Under the pieces are notes generated by a model. That model was not told the DNA's origin. It worked only from the letters and a program-made list of their open reading frames with translations, and made no database searches. DNA of 6,755 nt, taken from NCBI GenBank assembly GCA_030451965.1, contig JAKDNE010000178.1, positions 1-6,755 of the forward strand, in the 5' to 3' direction. This DNA is from Brachybacterium sp. (GTDB lineage: Bacteria; Actinomycetota; Actinomycetes; Actinomycetales; Dermabacteraceae). Shown in pieces: positions 1 to 5,012 of this stretch (positions are counted from its first letter, which is position 1; every line of letters starts with the position of its first letter). Both the position numbers and the translations under genes were made by a program.

Positions 1-65
1 AGCGCCCCCACCGTCCACCGAACCCGAACCACCCACGGGACCCGAGACCCGAGGACTGAAACCCG

Positions 66-114
66 AGACGCATGACGCGCGACGCGTGACGCGTGACGCG
101 TGACGCGTGACGCG
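66..114. repeat. Tandem array of a 7-bp unit, TGACGCG
   Basis: Units begin at 73, 80, 87, 94, 101 and 108. Five are exactly TGACGCG and the one at 80 is CGACGCG. A degenerate seventh unit (AGACGCA) lies at 66-72. Joined units create ACGCGT at several junctions. The role is unknown: it could be a slippage-generated microsatellite or a set of protein-binding sites in phase every 7 bp. Confidence 0.85.
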
Positions 115-140
115 CACAGACCCTGTGGCGTCCCATGGGT

Positions 141-209
141 CTGATGCAGATGCGCGCTGACGACTCATCCGAAGGCTCACAATGAGTCGTCAGCCCGCAT
201 CCGCATGAG
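141..209. terminator. Long imperfect palindrome, candidate bidirectional terminator
   Basis: The arms 141-168 and 182-209 pair at 25 of 28 positions, with mismatches at 143/207, 148/202 and 155/195. The inner 13 bp (156-168 with 182-194) are perfect. The loop is 13 nt (169-181). No T-tract follows on either strand, which is common for high-GC actinobacterial terminators. The hairpin could end transcription of a gene left of the window, or be a small mobile palindromic element. Its symmetry means the strand cannot be assigned. Confidence 0.5.
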
Positions 210-210
210 C

Positions 211-232
211 CAGCGCCAGCGCCAGCGCCAGC
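211..232. repeat. Short tandem array of CAGCGC
   Basis: Three perfect copies of CAGCGC (211-228) are followed by a partial copy (229-232). The array starts one base after the end of the long palindrome. No function is evident. Confidence 0.75.
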
Positions 233-318
233 AGAGTGCCGACAGTCGCTGCGACGCGGCGGATGCGCCGACCCGGCACCGCTCTGATCCGCACTGAGTG
301 TGACCTGTGCCCGCCTGG

Positions 319-348
319 TTCGCACCACTCCGGGGCGTCGGGTACGCT
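319..348 (+). promoter_or_regulatory. Candidate promoter of the tRNA-Ser gene
   Basis: TTCGCA (319-324) resembles the -35 consensus TTGACA, and TACGCT (343-348) fits TANNNT, with an 18-bp spacer. Transcription would begin near 355, about 16 nt before the mature tRNA. This is assigned by motif and position only. Confidence 0.45.
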
Positions 349-370
349 GATGCCTGCTCTTACGAGCGCT

Positions 371-455
371 GGAGGATTCGCCTAGCGGCCTATGGCGCAC
401 GCCTGGAACGCGTGTTGGGTTAACGCCCTCGGGGGTTCAAATCCCCCATCCTCCG
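371..455 (+). tRNA. tRNA-Ser (anticodon GGA)
   Basis: This is a complete class II cloverleaf. The acceptor stem 371-377 pairs perfectly with 448-454, with discriminator G at 455. The D stem is 380-382 with 394-396, and its loop contains GG. The anticodon stem 398-402 pairs perfectly with 410-414. The 7-nt loop 403-409 carries anticodon GGA at 405-407, which reads UCC and UCU serine codons. The long variable arm is a 4-bp stem (417-420 with 425-428, one G-U pair) with a TAAC loop, as expected for serine. The T arm has a 5-bp G/C stem (431-435 with 443-447) and a TTCAAAT loop. The 3' CCA is not encoded (CCC follows), so it would be added after transcription. The nearest downstream gene is more than 280 bp away, past a strong hairpin, so the tRNA is probably transcribed alone. 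Confidence 0.97.
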
Positions 456-461
456 CCCTGA

Positions 462-507
462 GAATGGCCCCTGACCTGCGACATCGATCGCGGGTCGGGG
501 GCCATTC
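462..507 (+). terminator. Hairpin terminator after tRNA-Ser
   Basis: Arms 462-480 and 489-507 form an uninterrupted 19-bp RNA stem if the two G-U pairs (472/497 and 477/492) are counted. The loop is 8 nt (481-488). It begins 7 nt after the tRNA discriminator base. There is no U-tract, as is typical in GC-rich actinobacteria. The G-U pairs make the hairpin stronger in the tRNA-sense direction, supporting a + strand terminator or processing signal. Confidence 0.75.
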
Positions 508-736
508 GCATACCCCCGCCGCGCCCCGCCGCACCTCCTCGCCTCGCGGACTCGTGACCGCATCGGGACCTCTTCCCGCACGGGGGCATCCACGCACGTC
601 AGCGCAGTGCGGGACATCGGTAGTCAACGCCACCGACCGCGATCCCCGCGGCGACCGGCCTGAACCGTCTCCACCGACGCGGCCTGCACGGATATCCTTC
701 CCCCAGCAGCGGACCGACAAACGCGAGGGAGAGCCG

Positions 737-2167
737 ATGTCGAGCTCAGGATGGGGCGGGCCCGGCACGGGGCCGCAGGGCGAACCATGGCAGAACGGGG
801 CCCCGCACGATGGGCAGGCCGGGCACCCTCAGCAGGGAGGGCACCCCCAGCAGGGCGGACAGGCTCAGCAGGGTGGGCAGGCTCAGCCAGGTGGTCCGAC
901 CGGACCGAGCTATGGCGCTCCACCGGCGCCCGGCTACGGCGCACCCGCCGCCCCCGGCCACGGAAATCCCCAGGGACCCTGGGGTCACGGCAGCTCGCAG
1001 GGACCCGGCGGACCGGGCAATGCCCAGGGCTCCGGCTGGGGCCCCGGCGGGCCGGGCAGCCCGCAGGGCGCCTGGGGTCCCGGCAGTCCGCAGGGACCGG
1101 GCGGGCCCGGATCTCCGCAGGGACCGGGCGGCCCGCAGGGACCCGGAGGCTTCGGCCAGCAGCCGCAGCGCAAGCGTCCGTGGATCCTGATCGGCGTCGC
1201 GCTGACCTGCGTGCTGGCACTGCTCCTGGTGGTCGGCGGCGGGATCACGTTTCTGATCCTCCGCCAAGGGGACGACACCCCGATCGCCACGGACACCCCC
1301 TCGGTCAGCACCACGTCACCCACGGATCCGGAATCCCCGAGCGAGACGGAGACGACCCCGGAGGAGGAGACGACGCCCGTTGAGGAGGACGACTTCCAGG
1401 TGGTCTCCCCGATGGATCCTCCGACCGGCACGGCCGACGAGCTGTGGGCGGTGCTCGAGGACAGCCCCCTCACTCAGGGCTCGCTGCCCACGCTGGCGGA
1501 GTGCGAGCTGCCTGCGACGCCGGTCGAGCCGAGCGTCGAGGAGCTTCAGGCGGTGCTCGATGCCGCCTCGGGCTGCCTGAACCAGATGTGGGCGACGGCG
1601 AGCTCGGACCGCGACCTGCCGTGGGTCAGCCCGACGGTCGTGGTCTACACCCATCCGGACGTACCTGCGGACGCCGGTTGCGACTCGCACTTCGCGGCGG
1701 ACTTCCCGCGGATGTGCAACCTCGACTCGACGATCTACTGGCCGGTGGGCTATGGAATCGGAACGGATCTCAGCGATGCGGCGGATGTCCCCGGCGCCTA
1801 CCTCTGGGATCTCGCGTACATCTTTACGAACACGGTGGGCTGGAACAGTTCGGTGGACTTCTACTACCTCACGATGCGCGAGCAGCTCGAGACCACCGAT
1901 GAGGAGCGCTACGTCGAGGCCTGGCGTCGCAACAGCCTCCAGGACCAGTGCATGACCGCGGCGATGTCGATGCAGGTTCCCACCGCCGCGGAGCCGTCGG
2001 CGACGCTGCGAGAGGGTCTGCTCGACCCGTCCCGCTGGTCGGAGGGCGACCCCCCGGAGACCATCCGCTCCGAGATCCGGGTGAACTGGATCGAGCGCGG
2101 TTTCGACTCCGGGGGCGACCTCTCCGCCTGCAACACCTGGACGGCGGACCTCGACCAGGTGACCTGA
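737..2167 (+). CDS. Membrane-anchored YpfJ-like protein with lost zinc-site residues (paralog 1)
   Basis: This encodes 476 aa. I chose the ATG at 737 because GAGGGAG (725-731) lies at ribosome-binding distance; the in-frame ATG at 392 lies inside the tRNA. Residues 1-148 are a Gly/Pro/Gln-rich cytoplasmic tail with two repeat blocks. Residues 149-175 form one membrane segment preceded by RKRP, so the C-terminus should be outside. A Thr/Ser/Glu/Pro-rich linker follows, then an outer domain from about residue 225. Recalling the E. coli YpfJ sequence, I can align a CX11C segment (C315, C327), the TIYWP strand, a helix at 355-369, an LQxxC helix (401-405) and a C-terminal RVNWIERGFDSG...ACNTW block (448-468). 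The zinc motif HEVGH of YpfJ corresponds to L359-A-Y-I-F363, and the glutamate of its ELQADC corresponds to S400. All three expected ligands are therefore absent, so peptidase activity is unlikely. A binding or scaffolding role is inference. It is followed by a paralog 104 bp downstream. I see no strong promoter; TATCCT at 693-698 is a weak -10 candidate. Confidence 0.9.
   Translation: MSSSGWGGPGTGPQGEPWQNGAPHDGQAGHPQQGGHPQQGGQAQQGGQAQPGGPTGPSYGAPPAPGYGAPAAPGHGNPQGPWGHGSSQGPGGPGNAQGSGWGPGGPGSPQGAWGPGSPQGPGGPGSPQGPGGPQGPGGFGQQPQRKRPWILIGVALTCVLALLLVVGGGITFLILRQGDDTPIATDTPSVSTTSPTDPESPSETETTPEEETTPVEEDDFQVVSPMDPPTGTADELWAVLEDSPLTQGSLPTLAECELPATPVEPSVEELQAVLDAASGCLNQMWATASSDRDLPWVSPTVVVYTHPDVPADAGCDSHFAADFPRMCNLDSTIYWPVGYGIGTDLSDAADVPGAYLWDLAYIFTNTVGWNSSVDFYYLTMREQLETTDEERYVEAWRRNSLQDQCMTAAMSMQVPTAAEPSATLREGLLDPSRWSEGDPPETIRSEIRVNWIERGFDSGGDLSACNTWTADLDQVT
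821..892 (+). repeat. 18-nt coding repeat, four hexapeptide units
   Basis: Four consecutive 18-nt units encode GHPQQG, GHPQQG, GQAQQG and GQAQPG (residues 29-52 of the protein starting at 737). The block is part of the disordered cytoplasmic tail. Copy number may vary between strains through slippage. Confidence 0.85.
956..1150 (+). repeat. Degenerate Gly-Pro-Gln coding repeat
   Basis: Residues 74-138 of the protein starting at 737 consist of repeated blocks such as PQGPGGPGS, SPQGAWGPG and PQGPGG. DNA words like CCGCAGGGACC recur at 1089, 1116 and 1134. The low-complexity content also creates long open frames on both strands that I do not regard as genes. Confidence 0.8.
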
Positions 2168-2209
2168 TCACGGCACCGCAGGGGCGCTTCGGTGACAGGC
2201 GCGCGGATC

Positions 2210-2242
2210 CCCTCCCCCGCGCGGGTGCAGTGCTGGGGAGGG
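2210..2242. other. Inverted repeat between the two paralogous genes
   Basis: CCCTCCCC (2210-2217) is the exact reverse complement of GGGGAGGG (2235-2242), giving an 8-bp G/C stem with a 17-nt loop. It lies in the 104-bp gap, 20 nt before the ribosome-binding site of the second paralog. It could be a weak intercistronic attenuator or an mRNA-stability hairpin. With such G/C-rich sequence, chance is a real alternative. Confidence 0.35.
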
Positions 2243-2261
2243 TCGGCGCGGACGCGGGGTG

Positions 2262-2268
2262 AAGGAGG
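2262..2268 (+). promoter_or_regulatory. Strong ribosome-binding site of the second paralog
   Basis: AAGGAGG at 2262-2268 is a full-strength Shine-Dalgarno sequence 3 nt upstream of the ATG at 2272; shifted pairing within AAGGAGGA gives similar spacing. The close placement is slightly short but fixes the start. It is a clearer site than that of the upstream paralog. Confidence 0.75.
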
Positions 2269-2271
2269 ACG

Positions 2272-3597
2272 ATGAACGGCAGCGCCGACGGGTCCGGGCC
2301 GGTGGACGGCCCCGACGACGAGGACACCGTCCTCCGCCTGGCCGATGATGCCCCCTGGCACGAGGCCTCCGCGCACGAGGGCTCACGGCAGGAGGACCCG
2401 GACTTCGTCGAACGGTCCCCGTTCGGGCGTCCCTTCGTCCCTGACCAGGCTCCGATCCAGCGCTTCGACCAGCGACCTCGTTTCGAGTCTCCGTCATCGG
2501 CCACGGGCTCCGCCGCAGCACTGCCGCCGAGCGGTACCGGACGTCCGCCGTCGGCGGGCACCGCACCTCCGCGATCCGGTGGCCCCGGCCTCCCGTCCTC
2601 GACAGTGCCCACCGCACTGCCTCCCGGGATCGACGCCACCACCGGTCCGCGTCGTCGCGCGCTGCTGATCCCGGCGCTCGCCTTCGGGTGCGCGCTGCTC
2701 CTGCTGCTGAGCATCGGCGGGGGTCTGACCGCACTGTGGTTCGTCGGTCGCGACGGCGCGCCTGCACCGGTGGCCGGCCCGGACCCCACCACCACGGCTC
2801 CCGGCACCGAGCCCGGCGTCTGGGAACCGCTCGCACCGGGGCAGGTCCCGTCCGGCAGCCCCGAGGAGCTGCAGCGGGCGCTCGCGGAGAACCCTCTGGT
2901 CGAAACGCGACTGCAGGGACCGTCCCACTGCACACTGCCTCCCGTCGAGGGTGGGAAGCTGCCGGCCGCAGAACTGCCCGGATTTCTCGAGGCGGGCGCA
3001 GACTGCCTGGAGACCGCCTGGGCCGGCGCGCTAGGGCCAGCAGGCATCACCGTCGAGGGACCGGAGGTGGCCGTCTTCACGACGGACTCCCCACCGACGG
3101 ACTCCGCCTGCGAGGCCTCGCGCTTCACCGCCAGCGCTCCGGTGCTGTGCCATGACGACAACACCCTGTACTGGCCGGCCGATTGGGACCCGGGGTTCTC
3201 GAACACGTCGGCCGTCGAGGCACCGGGCCTGTACATGTGGCACCTCTCGTACTCGTACACGATGTTCGCACTGGCAGCGGCGGGCCTGGACGGCTACTAC
3301 GGTGCGCTGCTGCTCGCCCTGGCCGATGACCCCGAGCAGGCCGAAGAGGTCCAGCGTCGTCACGCTCTGCAGATCTCCTGCCTCTCCTCGGCCGCGACCT
3401 TCCAGCTGCCGCAGGGGATCCGCCCCGCGGAGCGCGTCGAAGACTTCGTGACCTCCCTCGAAGCGCAGGGCGAGCCGGTCGCCGCCGGCGACCCGTCGCA
3501 GACCTCCCGCGCCTCCTGGGTCGCCGCCGGGCGTGACAGCGGCGGGTCCCTCGGCGAGTGCAGGACCTGGACCGCGGCGGCCGACGCGGTGGCCTGA
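2272..3597 (+). CDS. Membrane-anchored YpfJ-like protein with lost zinc-site residues (paralog 2)
   Basis: This encodes 441 aa. Residues 1-129 form an acidic, then Pro/Arg/Ser-rich cytoplasmic tail without the Gly-Pro-Gln repeats of its neighbour. Residues 130-158 form a single membrane segment behind RRR, followed by a short Pro/Thr linker and an outer domain from about residue 195. That domain aligns along its length with the protein encoded upstream. Its six outer cysteines are C220, C245, C280, C293, C370 and C430, spaced 25, 35, 13, 77 and 60. The upstream paralog has spacings of 24, 35, 12, 78 and 60. Compared with E. coli YpfJ (recalled), HEVGH becomes L325-S-Y-S-Y329, the third ligand becomes A365 in ALQISC, and the C-terminal block survives as WVAAGRDSGG...ECRTW (416-433). 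The fold is probably kept by disulfides while the metal site is gone. Probable co-transcription with the upstream gene is inferred from orientation and the 104-bp gap. No function can be named. Confidence 0.9.
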   Translation: MNGSADGSGPVDGPDDEDTVLRLADDAPWHEASAHEGSRQEDPDFVERSPFGRPFVPDQAPIQRFDQRPRFESPSSATGSAAALPPSGTGRPPSAGTAPPRSGGPGLPSSTVPTALPPGIDATTGPRRRALLIPALAFGCALLLLLSIGGGLTALWFVGRDGAPAPVAGPDPTTTAPGTEPGVWEPLAPGQVPSGSPEELQRALAENPLVETRLQGPSHCTLPPVEGGKLPAAELPGFLEAGADCLETAWAGALGPAGITVEGPEVAVFTTDSPPTDSACEASRFTASAPVLCHDDNTLYWPADWDPGFSNTSAVEAPGLYMWHLSYSYTMFALAAAGLDGYYGALLLALADDPEQAEEVQRRHALQISCLSSAATFQLPQGIRPAERVEDFVTSLEAQGEPVAAGDPSQTSRASWVAAGRDSGGSLGECRTWTAAADAVA

Positions 3598-3641
3598 CCC
3601 GCGCACCGAAGCATCGTCCCGTCGGCCCCGTGGCATCTGTG

Positions 3642-3672
3642 CGATCCCCGGGCACCCTCCGGCCCGGGGTCG
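3642..3672 (+). terminator. Hairpin terminator after the paralog pair
   Basis: CCCCGGGC (3646-3653) pairs with GCCCGGGG (3662-3669), and after a bulged T at 3645, CGA (3642-3644) pairs with TCG (3670-3672). This gives 11 bp with an 8-nt loop, 45 nt past the stop codon at 3595-3597. There is no T-tract. It separates the paralog pair from the peroxidase gene. Confidence 0.6.
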
Positions 3673-3678
3673 GGCTGG

Positions 3679-3724
3679 GCCGCGGTGCTGCCGAGGTGCT
3701 CCGCACCGCCGCGAGCACCGCGGC
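3679..3724. promoter_or_regulatory. Inverted repeat against the -10 box of the OsmC/Ohr-like gene
   Basis: GCCGCGGTGCT (3679-3689) is the exact reverse complement of AGCACCGCGGC (3714-3724). A second, nested inverted repeat lies within the loop: GGTGC (3695-3699) with GCACC (3703-3707). The right arm ends 1 bp before the TAGCCT box at 3726. This position suits a repressor operator covering the -35 and spacer region. It could instead be a second part of the upstream terminator. Confidence 0.45.
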
Positions 3725-3725
3725 G

Positions 3726-3731
3726 TAGCCT
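3726..3731 (+). promoter_or_regulatory. Candidate -10 box for a leaderless OsmC/Ohr-like mRNA
   Basis: TAGCCT fits TANNNT. It ends 6 nt before the A of the ATG at 3738, the distance at which transcription normally begins. No Shine-Dalgarno sequence precedes the gene. A -35 element is not recognisable, as is usual for many actinobacterial promoters. Confidence 0.5.
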
Positions 3732-3737
3732 GGAATG

Positions 3738-4226
3738 ATGCCGACCGAACCCGCTCCCGCTCCGCGCGATGCCGATCCCGCGCTGTACACCGCTCGCGTC
3801 GAGAACACCGGCGGCACCTCGGGCCGGGTGCTGGTGCGCGATGCCCCCTCCGTCGAGCTCGGAGACCCGGAGCCCGGGAAGAGCGCCGACATCGCGCTGC
3901 CGACGGGCGGACCCCGGCCCTCCGCGAGCGGGTTCAATCCGGAGCAGTTCCTGGCGATGGCCTGGAGCACCTGTCTCGGGGAGACGCTGCGGGTGGTGCT
4001 CACCGAGCACGGCCTGGACCGGGAGAGCTCGGTGAGCGTCGAGATGGGGCTGCACCGTGACCCCGCAGGCGGCTTTCGCTTCGTCCCCCGGGCCCTGGTG
4101 CACATCGACTCCCTGGCCCCGGACCGGGCCCGGGAGCTGGCCGAGGCCGCACATGCTCGCTGCCCGGTCTCCAAGCTGCTGCGGGGGCAGGGCGGGGCCG
4201 ACGTGGAGCTGAGGATCCAGCACTGA
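3738..4226 (+). CDS. OsmC/Ohr-family peroxidase
   Basis: This encodes 162 aa from the ATG at 3738; an adjacent in-frame ATG at 3735 would add one Met. The later start is preferred because the -10 box predicts a transcript beginning there. Members of this family reduce organic hydroperoxides in the cytoplasm using a reactive Cys and a resolving Cys, with thiol recycling. Visible family features are the YTA strand with a GG..GRV turn (17-31), the FNPEQFLAMAWSTCLGE helix (66-82) with E69 and the reactive C79, and AHARCPVSKLL with C142 near the end. The Cys-Cys spacing (63) and the Glu-Cys spacing (10) match Ohr proteins. The length is slightly above the usual 140 aa because of an extended Pro/Ala-rich N-terminus. 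One oddity is that the Arg of the GGRxGR turn of P. aeruginosa Ohr (Arg18, from memory) aligns with T27, while the second Arg is kept as R30. Whether it is a true Ohr or another OsmC subclass is uncertain. Confidence 0.92.
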   Translation: MPTEPAPAPRDADPALYTARVENTGGTSGRVLVRDAPSVELGDPEPGKSADIALPTGGPRPSASGFNPEQFLAMAWSTCLGETLRVVLTEHGLDRESSVSVEMGLHRDPAGGFRFVPRALVHIDSLAPDRARELAEAAHARCPVSKLLRGQGGADVELRIQH

Positions 4227-4265
4227 ACGTGACGCAGGGCATACCTGCCTGACATGCACCCTCGT

Positions 4266-4271
4266 TAGGCT
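4266..4271 (+). promoter_or_regulatory. Candidate -10 box for the metNIQ operon
   Basis: TAGGCT, in the context GTTAGGCTG, fits TANNNT and ends 9 nt before the metN ATG. The mRNA would have almost no leader, consistent with the absence of a Shine-Dalgarno sequence. CTGACA at 4249-4254 resembles a -35 box but is only 11 bp away, too close to pair with it. The 54-bp gap leaves no room for a SAM riboswitch. Confidence 0.4.
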
Positions 4272-4280
4272 GTCCCGACG

Positions 4281-5012
4281 ATGATCGCACTGAGCCACGT
4301 CACCAAGAGCTTCCCGCAGGGTCGCTCCGCAGTGACCGCTCTGGAGGACGTCAGCCTGCAGATCGAGGATCACGAGCTGTTCGGCGTCGTGGGCGAATCC
4401 GGTTCGGGAAAGTCCACGCTGCTGCGACTGATCAACCACCTCGAGGCCCCGACCTCGGGGAGCGTGCTGGTGGACGGCCAGGATCTCGGCGCCCTGTCCC
4501 CGCGCGAGCTGCGCGTGCGGCGACGCGGCATCGGCATGGTGTTCCAGCAGTTCAACCTGCTCGCGAACTCGACCGTCTTCGACAACGTGGCCCGGCCCCT
4601 GCGGCTGCAGCGCCGCCGCGAGAGCGACACCGTGATGCAGATGCTCGAGTTCGTGAAGATGGCCGAGCACCGTCACAAGCACCCCAGCCAGCTCTCCGGC
4701 GGCGAGAAGCAGCGGGTGGCGATCGCACGCGCTCTGTCCATCCGGCCGCAGATCCTGCTGTGCGACGAGCCGACCTCGGCGCTGGACTCCAGCACCACCG
4801 AGGAGGTGATGGCGATCCTGCGCGATGTGCGCGACCGCTTCGGCACCACGATCGTGCTGGTCAGCCACGAGCTGGACGTCATCAAATCCTCCTGCGACCG
4901 GGCCGCTGTGCTGTCCCGGGGCCGGTTGGCCGCCCTCACCGAGGTCTCGCCCCCACCGCCCCGTGAGCGTTTCGACTCCTATGCCGCGCGGGCGCGGGAG
5001 TTCCTCGCATGA
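4281..5012 (+). CDS. metN: Methionine ABC importer ATPase MetN, short form
   Basis: This encodes 243 aa and supplies ATP hydrolysis for methionine uptake, binding the MetI permease on the cytoplasmic face. Visible motifs are Walker A GESGSGKST (38-46), Q-loop Q89 in VFQQFNLL, signature LSGGEKQR (138-145), Walker B ILLCDE (158-163), D-loop SALD (166-169) and the switch H196. The INHLEAPTSGSVLVDG stretch and VFDNVARPL are characteristic of MetN. The canonical E. coli protein is about 343 aa and has a C-terminal ACT-like (NIL) domain that binds methionine and inhibits transport. Here the chain stops shortly after the ABC domain, so that feedback domain is missing. The signature carries Glu in place of the more common Gln (LSGGQ). 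The start has no ribosome-binding site and fits a near-leaderless transcript. The stop overlaps metI by 4 bp (ATGA). Confidence 0.93.
   Translation: MIALSHVTKSFPQGRSAVTALEDVSLQIEDHELFGVVGESGSGKSTLLRLINHLEAPTSGSVLVDGQDLGALSPRELRVRRRGIGMVFQQFNLLANSTVFDNVARPLRLQRRRESDTVMQMLEFVKMAEHRHKHPSQLSGGEKQRVAIARALSIRPQILLCDEPTSALDSSTTEEVMAILRDVRDRFGTTIVLVSHELDVIKSSCDRAAVLSRGRLAALTEVSPPPPRERFDSYAARAREFLA

Larger units (their letters stand above)
1..318. other. Gene-free stretch with repeats and a long palindrome
   Basis: I see no convincing coding region on either strand here. The first 65 bases are C- and A-rich with scattered ACCCGA-like words. After that come a 7-bp tandem array, a near-palindrome of 69 nt and a short CAGCGC array, each listed separately. 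The stretch probably lies between the end of an upstream gene outside the window and the tRNA promoter. Confidence 0.6.

Noticed and set aside
66..232. CRISPR array
   Set aside because: The repeats are 6-7 bp in direct tandem without spacers, which does not fit CRISPR.
371..455. tRNA-Ser as an integration site for a mobile element
   Set aside because: I found no repeat of the tRNA 3' end elsewhere in the window and no integrase gene, so there is no evidence of an island boundary.
392..736. N-terminal extension of the first paralog, reading back to an ATG at 392
   Set aside because: That ATG lies inside the tRNA-Ser gene and the frame runs through its terminator hairpin. The ATG at 737 has a ribosome-binding site.
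1869..3260. Long open frame of 463 codons on the minus strand
   Set aside because: It overlaps the two paralogs, has low-complexity Ser/Pro/Arg composition and no recognisable domain. It is a typical antisense shadow in GC-rich DNA.
4227..4280. SAM riboswitch or other methionine-sensing leader before metN
   Set aside because: The gap is only 54 bp, contains just a 5-bp stem (4234-4238 with 4244-4248), and the likely transcript start is next to the ATG.
3360..4868. Open frame of 502 codons on the minus strand
   Set aside because: It spans the opposite strand of three well-supported genes and the intergenic DNA between them, with no family features.
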